Positions 41,102-48,340 of a stretch of DNA of 64,000 bases are shown piece by piece. Position 1 is the first letter of the stretch; each line of letters starts with the position of its first letter. Under the pieces are notes generated by a model. That model saw nothing but the letters and a program-made list of their open reading frames with translations, searched no databases and had not been told where the DNA came from. Origin of the DNA: Pseudomonas sp. 102515 (GTDB lineage: Bacteria; Pseudomonadota; Gammaproteobacteria; Pseudomonadales; Pseudomonadaceae); assembly GCF_031085165.1 (NCBI RefSeq), contig NZ_JAVHTY010000003.1, positions 558,001 through 622,000 of the forward strand, written 5' to 3'. The translations under genes and the position numbers were made by a program.

Positions 41102-41371
41102 CTAGGGGTGACGTGCCTCTGATAGCGCTCTGCGATAGAGCGTCACCATTTCATCGAGTAGATCTCGAGCCATATAGGCCGAAATTCGCTGACGTAGGTC
41201 TGTTGGGCTATCCGCGTTGCCCTGATCGTTGGCTAGGCGATCCAACAGGTCGCTGAGCATTGAAGCCCGTATATCCGCGTCTGCCTCTGGTGACTCCCGG
41301 GTGAGTTCGGGTTGTCGCAACGAGGCTAGGTTGGCGGGGAAGGGAAGGACCGCGCCTTTCATCTCAGCCAT
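41102..41371 (-). CDS. Small conserved protein of cassette 2, unknown function
   Basis: The 89-residue homologue of the 21311-21568 product shares LPFPANL, RQPEL, SPEADADIRASMLSDLLDRL, LRQRI and LYRRALSEAR. It is probably cytoplasmic and helical. The ribosome site GGAGG lies in a 7-bp hairpin directly before the ATG. It stands at the right edge of the mobile region, in opposite orientation to cassette 1. Function unknown; a four-residue insertion relative to cassette 1 lies in the middle. Confidence 0.75.
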   Translation of the reverse strand: MAEMKGAVLPFPANLASLRQPELTRESPEADADIRASMLSDLLDRLANDQGNADSPTDLRQRISAYMARDLLDEMVTLYRRALSEARHP

Positions 41372-41450
41372 TGTTCACCTCCACCATGGAGGTACAACGC
41401 AACGAGCTAAGGTTGGGGAGGGGCGCGAGCTTAAAAGGAAGACGATGCAT
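41364..41450 (-). CDS. 28-residue overlapping leader ORF of cassette 2
   Basis: The peptide starts MHRLPFKLAPLPNLSS and ends VEVNNG. It has 28 residues like its cassette 1 counterpart, starts 10 nt after GGAG, and overlaps the next gene by 8 nt. An in-frame ATG two codons upstream is possible, but its spacing to GGAG is too short. Translation through this ORF would melt the hairpin on the next ribosome site. Confidence 0.55.
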   Translation of the reverse strand: MHRLPFKLAPLPNLSSLRCTSMVEVNNG

Positions 41451-41689
41451 GTTCATGCTGCTCCTTGGTTCGGTTAAGGAGCCGCCACCACCGTTGCTAC
41501 GCGGTATGGAGGCGGACCGTACGGGGGTAGCAAACCGGGAACCAAGGGAACCGGCCAGGCCGAAGCCTGCCCCGCACGGCCCGCCATAGAACGCGCACAA
41601 CCAGATGCTAAGCATTGGCTGTGAGCTATGACGCTGCCGCGCCTTGGTTTGTCAGGTTGCTACACCCGGCCACGGGATTGACCGTGACC
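41372..41689 (-). ncRNA. Structured leader RNA of cassette 2
   Basis: Helices matching cassette 1 include GTCACGG/CCGTGGC (41682-41688 with 41669-41675). A CAGGC-TTCG-GCCTG hairpin has a UUCG-type loop where cassette 1 has TATT. CGCCTCCA/TGGTGGCG replaces TGCCACCA/TGGTGGCA, with the outer pair changed from T-A to C-G. ACCTCCA/TGGAGGT (41377-41393) covers the ribosome site. The block GGCGCGGCAGCGTCATAGC is identical (minus strand, 41625-41643). Confidence 0.6.
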
Positions 41690-41695
41690 CGTAAA

Positions 41696-41723
41696 ATCTA
41701 ACGTTTAGGCCCAGCGACTGCAA
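41696..41723 (-). promoter_or_regulatory. Promoter of small-gene cassette 2
   Basis: On the minus strand, -35 TTGCAG (41718-41723) and -10 TTAGAT (41696-41701), 16-bp spacer. It matches cassette 1 in both boxes and spacing. Upstream, 41724-42000 holds only a 28-codon frame (41761-41847, minus) of doubtful meaning and no clear att site or tRNA. Confidence 0.7.
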
Positions 41724-42000
41724 ATAGTTGCCACGGATTGCGCCCCCGTTTCCGCCGCGTCTACTGTGGCCAGACCTTCTTCCCGCCTTGTTCATCCAAC
41801 GCATAGGGTTTGGGTGCTGATAGAGCCTCACCTTCTGCCTCGGCCATTACTGTCAACGCAGAAGATGTGGCCCTTTAGGTTAGTTAGTGAGTGTCCATAG
41901 ACTGCGCAGACTGTCCAACCAACACGACGCCGAAAGAGCTAATGGAGGCGACATTGCCGGCTTGAGCGAAGCCCCCGCCCGCCCCTGTCAGGCAGCCACG

Positions 42001-42445
42001 ATGTTCACAAGACTCGATCCGACCGACTGGCAGCTCATCCACATGCTGCGACAGAACGCCCGCATCTCCTACGTCACCCTGGCCCACCAGCTGGGCGTGG
42101 CGCACCACCGTGGTGACCTGCTTGGCGCGGCTTGAGCGCGACGGCATCATCCAGTGCCTGGGCTCCGAATTAGAACAGGCCACCGTCCGCGTCTACTGCG
42201 CCATCAGCGTCCTGCCGCGCAGCACCGTCGGCGTCATCCGCGCGCTGGAAAAGATGATCGAGGTGGAGGAAGTCTCCTCCGTCAGCGGCCAGTTCGACTA
42301 CCTGGTCTTCCTGCGCTGCACCACCCACGAAAAGCTCGACGACCTGCTCGACCGCATCGGCAACCTCGAAGGGGTCAAGCAGATGCAGACGTCAATCATC
42401 CTGAATCGGAAGATCGATCGGCGGGGTGGGGCAGGGGCTGCCTAA
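42001..42445 (+). pseudogene. Lrp/AsnC family regulator, frameshifted
   Basis: The N-terminal HTH begins at 42001 (LDPTDWQLIHMLRQNARISYVTLAHQ) and its frame ends after LGVAHHR. The sequence resumes in another frame at about 42095 with VVTCLARLERDGIIQCLGS and runs through a complete RAM domain to 42445. One extra base (or two missing) in the run near 42098 explains the break. In an intact protein the DNA-binding domain would be continuous, so this copy is dead unless the shift is a sequencing error. It converges on the glycosidase gene with a 10-bp gap. Confidence 0.8.
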
Positions 42446-42455
42446 GCAGGCTCGG

Positions 42456-44159
42456 TCAGGATTGTCGGTTACGATATTCGGCGCTGCCTTTAATAGCTGT
42501 CACCACATCATCCAGCGTCATGGAGCCGCTGGTGACCTGAGACATCCAAGTGTTCATGCCGCCACTATCGGCATCACGGCCCAAATAGGTTCGATACAAC
42601 TGCTGGATCGCCGACTGGGCATGAGCAACACCCTCCGCACTGCCAGCAATAGCTGCCTTCACGGCTGCAGTCGTCATTGCTCCGCTGGATATTTGCTGGA
42701 CCCAACCGGTTAGGCCCGGCTGATCGGCATTGCGTCCTAGATAGGAGACGTAGAGCTGATTAACTGTTGCCTGGAGGTTACCTTGATATTCGGAGCTTCC
42801 TATTAAGGCTGCTGCGACGGCATTGGTCGTCATGGCGCCACTGTTCAGTTGGCCTGACCAATAATTTAAGCCAGCACTATCGGCAGTACGACCCAGATAG
42901 GTCTGGTATAGCTTTTCGACAGCTGAGCGGTTCTGATATTCAGCGCTACCCATTATTGCGTTGATGACGCTTGCTAGAGTCATGCCACCATTAGCCAATT
43001 GCGTTGACCAATACACGAGGCCAGCCTGTTCGGCCTCTCGGCCTAAGTAGTCACGATATAGCCCAGCAACGGTATCAACATAATTTGCACTAGCTAGCGC
43101 TGTGGCCGTTTCATTAGTCCCAGTCAGAGGGCCGATCCTCGTGCAACTTGAATCATCCAGATAGGCCTTCAGGGTGGCCCATTGAGGCCGATCCACGCCA
43201 TTGATAGGCTCAACGGAAAGATTGTAATTGGCCCAGCCTGGGCCGGCAGCCCAATAGGTCGCTGGTATGCAATTCTGTTTCAGGTAGGCCAGCATCCGGC
43301 CCATGATCACATTCCAACGAGGATCGCTGTCCGGGATCCCGAATTCACCGATCATACCGCGTTTGCCGTTCTTCTTTAGCCAGTCGACGAAAGGCTTCAC
43401 CCGCTGGACACCGTAGTCGTCCGGATAGGCACTGGCACTGGTCACCGCGTAGTTACCACCGCCTCCCTCGCCATCGAAGTAGGTGTGTGCCTGGAAGATC
43501 AGATTGTTGGCTGGATCCTTCAAGGCAAGCAGGGAGTCGTTCCACTGTGGCCAACGGGTAGCTTCCGCCCAACCATTGCCTTCGATCATGATCGGCCGGG
43601 TCGAATCGACTGAGCGAACGCCGTTGATGCCGTACTGGGCGGCTACAGACCACTGAGCCACGGCGTCGTGAGGTTCGTTCATGATGTCGTAGGCATAAAG
43701 CGAAGGCTGAGCACTCCAGCGCTGCGCAATACGTGCCATGACGTCCTGGTAGGCGGCATAGGAGACATTGCCAGTGCCAATCACCACACCGCGATAGCGC
43801 ATGTAATTGTGGAGGTCCAAGACGACCTTCATACCGTACTTATTGGCGTAACCGAACGTACGGTCAATAAGTGCCGCATAGGTCGGATCGAACGAGCTAC
43901 CCAGTGTTGGCTGCAGACGCTCCCATAGAATGGGAAAGCGGATCAGTTTCACTCCCCGGCCGCTCCATTGGCTGAAGTGCGCTTCCACGGGAAAGATGTA
44001 GTTCGTGCCATTTATCCCGGGCAGCACCTGGGAGGCAAACCCAGCGCCGGAAAGGTTGAGGCCGACCAGCGAGACCTGTTCGGCCTTGACCTTGGCGCAT
44101 AGGGCGCTGGTCATGCAGATGATGGCCAGGGTACTGCACAAGAGCTTCGAATAAATCAT
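42456..44159 (-). CDS. Secreted GH5-family glycoside hydrolase with four DUF4214 repeats
   Basis: The 567-residue protein has a signal peptide (ends near ALCAKVKA). A GH5 TIM-barrel domain (about 30-340) has the acid/base in DIMNEPHDA (about 160) and the nucleophile in MIGEFGIPD (about 270). After a short linker, four DUF4214 repeats (about 355-567) each carry an LYxxYLGRxAD core. GH5 enzymes cleave beta-glucans such as cellulose. DUF4214 often occurs in exported and RTX-like surface proteins and may mediate attachment. I chose the ATG at 44159 because the signal peptide begins there. Confidence 0.85.
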   Translation of the reverse strand: MIYSKLLCSTLAIICMTSALCAKVKAEQVSLVGLNLSGAGFASQVLPGINGTNYIFPVEAHFSQWSGRGVKLIRFPILWERLQPTLGSSFDPTYAALIDRTFGYANKYGMKVVLDLHNYMRYRGVVIGTGNVSYAAYQDVMARIAQRWSAQPSLYAYDIMNEPHDAVAQWSVAAQYGINGVRSVDSTRPIMIEGNGWAEATRWPQWNDSLLALKDPANNLIFQAHTYFDGEGGGGNYAVTSASAYPDDYGVQRVKPFVDWLKKNGKRGMIGEFGIPDSDPRWNVIMGRMLAYLKQNCIPATYWAAGPGWANYNLSVEPINGVDRPQWATLKAYLDDSSCTRIGPLTGTNETATALASANYVDTVAGLYRDYLGREAEQAGLVYWSTQLANGGMTLASVINAIMGSAEYQNRSAVEKLYQTYLGRTADSAGLNYWSGQLNSGAMTTNAVAAALIGSSEYQGNLQATVNQLYVSYLGRNADQPGLTGWVQQISSGAMTTAAVKAAIAGSAEGVAHAQSAIQQLYRTYLGRDADSGGMNTWMSQVTSGSMTLDDVVTAIKGSAEYRNRQS

Positions 44160-44796
44160 CGGTGGGGGCTGCCATGTCAATTCTGGAATGTCATGGCCAC
44201 GTCTGGAATCGAGCGTCGACACGCAAGTCTGCGGCGCGAGATACCGGAGTGATGGGCTGACCAGCGAGATATCTGCTGGTACCGAAGCTTTCTTGAGCCT
44301 TGCTCGACGAATGGACGATGGGCTACTCCACGGCTCCTTACCGCAGTAGGAGCAGGCAAGGCCGAAGCCACTGCGTGTGCTACGTCTAGCCAATCCGTAG
44401 GGGAAAATACGCAAAGCGCGATCCCTTAGGAGGTCAGTGCCAACGCTATGGGTTAACATCACGCGCCGCGTTATTTAGGTGCCACCGAGCCTCTAGATGC
44501 AGGCTACCGGACTGTACAGAGGCCTATCCGCATTTCAGGGAGCTCATGTTCACTTCAACTGCACCTCACTGCCTCCGCCTCAGCGGCTTCATGGCGGGGT
44601 ACCGTCGGCATCGCGAGCCGCTATCTGACCATCAGGGGGTGGTCGGATCAGCGTTCGGTAGAACCTATGGCAGTCATTCTGCTCTATCTCCCTCCACGCC
44701 GCCGACCGCAGCCATTACGTCTGGATGGCCGCGAGTGATCACTCGGCGCGACGATGCGTTTTCCCATCACTCAGAACCTAATTTGGATGGTAATTG
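44160..44796. promoter_or_regulatory. Upstream region of the glycosidase and of the polysaccharide locus
   Basis: This is 637 bp without a convincing gene. It contains a perfect palindrome CGAGTGATCACTCG at 44732-44745, about 52 bp before wzm, a possible operator. GGATGG precedes the wzm ATG. An 83-codon frame at 44546-44797 has composition unlike a protein gene. No JUMPstart element recognised. Confidence 0.4.
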
Positions 44797-45591
44797 ATGC
44801 TTGGCATGTTCAGGAGCGTCATCGCTTATCGGGAATTCATCCTTTCTTCTATCCGAAATGAATTCCTGACTCGCTTTTCTCGTAGCAAATTGGGTGGCCT
44901 GTGGATGATTATCAATCCGCTAGTCCAGGTTGCTATCTATGCCATCATTCTGTCGAACGTTCTCTCGGCCAAGCTGCCTGGTATTCAGAACAAGTATGCC
45001 TACGCGATCTATCTAATCGCTGGAACGCTTGGCTGGACGTTATTTTCAGAAATTGTAGGGCGCTGTCTGACTCTCTTCATCGATCAAGGCAACTTGATGA
45101 AGAAAATGAGATTTCCGAAGATAGCTCTGCCGGTTATCGTCGTCGGGAGTGCAACTCTAAACAATATTCTGTTGCTTGTTTCAGCCTTGGTAGTCTTCCT
45201 GTTGATGGGGCATTATCCGGGATGGAATGTCTTTTGGTTGTTACCCCTTACACTCGTTGTCATTGCCCTTGCCACTGGGGTCGGTTTGCTACTGGGAGTA
45301 TTAAATGTCTTCGTACGGGATGTGGGCCAGGTCGTGCCCATCATTCTGCAACTGCTATTCTGGTTCACTCCCATTGTTTATCCCGCCAGCATCATTCCTG
45401 AAACGTTGCGCCCCTATCTGAGCTGGAATCCATTGGTACCCGTCATCGAGGCTTATCACCAAGTACTGGTCTTCAATAGCGCGCCCGATTCCCTGGCATT
45501 GCTAACCGTGGTCTGCGTGGCCAGTCTGCTGTTGTTAATTGGCCTGTTTGTCTTTCGGCGAGCCAGTCCAGAGATGGTGGATGCACTATGA
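44797..45591 (+). CDS. wzm: O-polysaccharide ABC transporter permease
   Basis: The 264-residue inner-membrane protein has six hydrophobic helices. Its N-terminal interface segment NEFLTRFSRSKLGGLW is typical of Wzm/TagG-like permeases (ABC2 family). With Wzt it moves the finished undecaprenyl-linked polymer across the inner membrane. Its stop overlaps the wzt start by 4 nt. I chose the ATG at 44797 over a TTG just before it. Confidence 0.9.
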   Translation: MLGMFRSVIAYREFILSSIRNEFLTRFSRSKLGGLWMIINPLVQVAIYAIILSNVLSAKLPGIQNKYAYAIYLIAGTLGWTLFSEIVGRCLTLFIDQGNLMKKMRFPKIALPVIVVGSATLNNILLLVSALVVFLLMGHYPGWNVFWLLPLTLVVIALATGVGLLLGVLNVFVRDVGQVVPIILQLLFWFTPIVYPASIIPETLRPYLSWNPLVPVIEAYHQVLVFNSAPDSLALLTVVCVASLLLLIGLFVFRRASPEMVDAL

Positions 45592-46808
45592 GCCTGCTTA
45601 AAATATCGGGACTCGGAAAGTCCTATCGGACCTATGCATCCGAATGGTTTCGCTTTGCTCGCTGGTTTGGCTTCAAAGGTGGAGTACTCGAAGAAAAGTG
45701 GGTGCTGCGCAACATCAGCTTTACCGTAGAGCCTGGCCAAGCGATCGGCATCGTCGGACAAAACGGGGCAGGCAAGAGCACTCTGCTCAAGATGATTACC
45801 GGAACGCTTCAGCCTACCGAAGGTAGCATCCAGCTCAATGGTCGGATCTCTGCCATTTTGGAGCTGGGCATGGGGTTCAACCCCGAACTCACCGGTCGGC
45901 AGAACGTGATGCATGCTGCAGGCCTCATGGGATTCGGTGGCGAGCAAGTCCAGCGCGAAATGGGTAACATCGAGGCCTTCGCGGAGGTAGGTGACTATTT
46001 CGACGAACCTGTTCGCACCTATTCCAGCGGTATGCAGATGCGAGTTGCCTTCGCCGTGGCTACTGCGTTTCGTCCGGAAATTCTTATTGTCGACGAGGCC
46101 CTGTCGGTCGGCGATAGCTATTTCCAACATAAGAGCTTCGCCAAGATCCGAGAATTCCAGCAGCAGGGTACGACCCTGCTGATCGTTTCCCACGACCGTG
46201 ACTCGATCCAGGCGCTTTGTGATCGTGCGATCCTGCTGGAGCGGGGGGGCATTATTAAGGATGGCGCCCCGGAAGAGGTCATGGATTTCTACAATGCCCT
46301 GATCGCCGAAAAGGAAAACTCGACGGTACAGCTCAAGACGCTCGAAGATGGCAAGGTACAGGTCAGCTCTGGTACCGGCGAAGCACGTGTTGAGCATATC
46401 GCGCTCTATAACGAAGCAGGCCAGGCAGTTGAACATCTGAATGTTGGGGAGCCCGCGCGTCTACGGATCAAGGTGAAAGTCTACCGAGATCTGGACAGTC
46501 TGGTTCTGGGCTATGGCATCAAGGATCGTCTCGGCCAAGTCATGCACGGGACCAATACCTGGTACACCCAACAGTCGATCGAGCAGCCCCGCGCAGGGGA
46601 TCTCTACACTTTCGATATCATCTTCAAGGCAAATCTGGGGCCGGGAAGCTATTCCGTGCAGACGGCGCTGGTGGACAAGGAAACCCATCTGACGGCGAAC
46701 TACGAGTGGCGTGATCTGGCCTTGGTATTCACCGTATCTAACTTCGACAAGATTTATTTCGCTGGCTGCAACTGGCTCAATCCGGATATCGAGATTTCCA
46801 AGGCATGA
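45588..46808 (+). CDS. wzt: O-polysaccharide ABC transporter ATP-binding protein with C-terminal glycan-binding domain
   Basis: The 406-residue protein has an ATPase domain: Walker A GQNGAGKS at 57-64, signature YSSGMQMR at 145-152, Walker B ILIVDE at 165-170, His202. A C-terminal beta domain (about 250-406) is of the Wzt-C type that recognises the modified non-reducing end of the polymer before export. Presence of this domain implies a chain-terminating modification, for which the neighbouring methyltransferase is the candidate. Overlaps of 4 nt on both sides. Confidence 0.92.
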   Translation: MSLLKISGLGKSYRTYASEWFRFARWFGFKGGVLEEKWVLRNISFTVEPGQAIGIVGQNGAGKSTLLKMITGTLQPTEGSIQLNGRISAILELGMGFNPELTGRQNVMHAAGLMGFGGEQVQREMGNIEAFAEVGDYFDEPVRTYSSGMQMRVAFAVATAFRPEILIVDEALSVGDSYFQHKSFAKIREFQQQGTTLLIVSHDRDSIQALCDRAILLERGGIIKDGAPEEVMDFYNALIAEKENSTVQLKTLEDGKVQVSSGTGEARVEHIALYNEAGQAVEHLNVGEPARLRIKVKVYRDLDSLVLGYGIKDRLGQVMHGTNTWYTQQSIEQPRAGDLYTFDIIFKANLGPGSYSVQTALVDKETHLTANYEWRDLALVFTVSNFDKIYFAGCNWLNPDIEISKA

Positions 46809-48340
46809 CTTTCATTTCATTCGCACAGAACCGGGAAGACGTCATTCTTTGGCGCGCGCTCGGACATCTGGAAAAGGGTTTCTACATAGATGTGGGGGCC
46901 AACGATCCGGTCGAGCACTCCGTGACCAAGGCGTTCTACGATCGTGGCTGGCATGGCCTCAATGTCGAGCCCGTGCAACAGTGGCATGACCGCTTACGTG
47001 AGGCACGTCCGCGCGATATCAATTTGCAAGTCGCCGCCGGCTCCCGTGAGGGTGTTATGACTCTCTACGAGGTGGCTGACAGTGGCCTGTCTACATCCAG
47101 CAAGCTCGTAGCCGATCGGCATGGAGAAAAGGGCTTCGATCATCGCGTGACGCAAGTGCAGGTCGATACCCTAGGGCACCTTTGCAGCCTCTGGGAAATC
47201 GACGAGGTGCATTTCCTCAAGATCGATGTCGAGGGTGCGGAACGTGAGGTCCTGCTTGGCCTCGACCTCACGCGACTTCGTCCTTGGATCATCCTGGTCG
47301 AGTCGACCGAGCCCCTATCGCAGCGGCGGAATCACGAGGAATGGGAAGATCTCGTCACGAATCAAGGTTACACGTTCGTTTATTTCGATGGTTTGAATCG
47401 CTTTTATCTGGCGGATGAGCGCGCGGAGCTGGGGTGCCACTTCGACGCCCCTCCCAATGTCTTCGATGACTACTTGCCAATCGGTCACTTGAGCGTGATG
47501 GAGCAAGTTGGCGAGCTGTCGCACAGGTGCCACGAGTTGGCCCGTCGGGGCGAAGAACTTGCCCAGCAGGGAAAAGAGCTTGCCCAAGCTCTGGCTGAAG
47601 CCGAGCAACGCAATGTGGATGTGAGTATCAAGATCGTTGCTTTGGAAAACGAGTATTTGAAGGCCGAGCTAGAGCACCAGAAGTCCTTACTGGGCCAGGA
47701 AACGCTCAGGCATAGACTGGAGAGTGCTGAAGCACAGCTGGCGGAATCCGGTCTCAAACTCGCGCAATTGGAGCAGAGTGATAAAGAATTACTAGGCCTG
47801 CGCCAAATCTTAAGCGAATGCTTTCCGACGCTGGTATCTCCCGACCGAGACATCGCTGGAAGCATTCGCCAGCTAAGTGCTGAGCTGGCCCGCTACAGGT
47901 CCGAGCAGTTGGACGCGCAGGCCCGTTATCAGCGGCTGATCACCAGCCAGTCTTGGCGACTGACCCGACCGCTACGCGAGGCTCGGCACCGGGTACTGCG
48001 CCTTCGTCAACGGCCGGGAGGTCTGAGGCTGGCGGCCAAGAAGACCCTTCGTCCTTGGTTGATGCGATTGATGCGTCAGGTGCTGGTCCGCCCTGGGCAG
48101 CGCCAGCGCGCCTCGGCGCTGCTGCGGCGTTTCCCGGGACTTTATGCACGCCTTGCTGCTATGGCCACCCGGGACAACCTCCTACATGAGGTTCAGCGCG
48201 CCTCTCAGCCACCCCACGATCCCCACCACTATATCCAGGGATTGGAGCCCGATCTTTCAGAGATGAGCGTAGCTGCGCGCGAGCACTACCAGTTCCTCAA
48301 GTCGGCGCTGGAAAACAAGCCTCCAAAGGAGAGCAACTGA
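46805..48340 (+). CDS. FkbM-type methyltransferase with a long coiled coil
   Basis: The 511-residue protein has an N-terminal FkbM methyltransferase domain: SAM-binding YIDVGAND at 27-34 and FLKIDVEGAE at 137-146. A predicted coiled coil of about 100 residues (about 232-335) and a very basic C-terminal region (about 370-450) follow. This resembles in plan, not in sequence, the E. coli O9a terminator WbdD, whose coiled coil sets chain length. It probably caps the polysaccharide by methylation and sits at the membrane through the basic part. The stop overlaps the next start by one base. Confidence 0.82.
   Translation: MTFISFAQNREDVILWRALGHLEKGFYIDVGANDPVEHSVTKAFYDRGWHGLNVEPVQQWHDRLREARPRDINLQVAAGSREGVMTLYEVADSGLSTSSKLVADRHGEKGFDHRVTQVQVDTLGHLCSLWEIDEVHFLKIDVEGAEREVLLGLDLTRLRPWIILVESTEPLSQRRNHEEWEDLVTNQGYTFVYFDGLNRFYLADERAELGCHFDAPPNVFDDYLPIGHLSVMEQVGELSHRCHELARRGEELAQQGKELAQALAEAEQRNVDVSIKIVALENEYLKAELEHQKSLLGQETLRHRLESAEAQLAESGLKLAQLEQSDKELLGLRQILSECFPTLVSPDRDIAGSIRQLSAELARYRSEQLDAQARYQRLITSQSWRLTRPLREARHRVLRLRQRPGGLRLAAKKTLRPWLMRLMRQVLVRPGQRQRASALLRRFPGLYARLAAMATRDNLLHEVQRASQPPHDPHHYIQGLEPDLSEMSVAAREHYQFLKSALENKPPKESN

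Noticed and set aside
41761-41847. 28-codon minus-strand frame upstream of cassette 2
   Set aside because: It begins MAEAEGEALSAPKPYALDEQ and might be the end of a lost ICE gene, but there is no counterpart upstream of cassette 1 and no ribosome site.
44546-44797. 83-codon frame directly before wzm
   Set aside because: Low-complexity translation (Ser/Pro/His/Arg), no family resemblance; treated as leader or promoter region.
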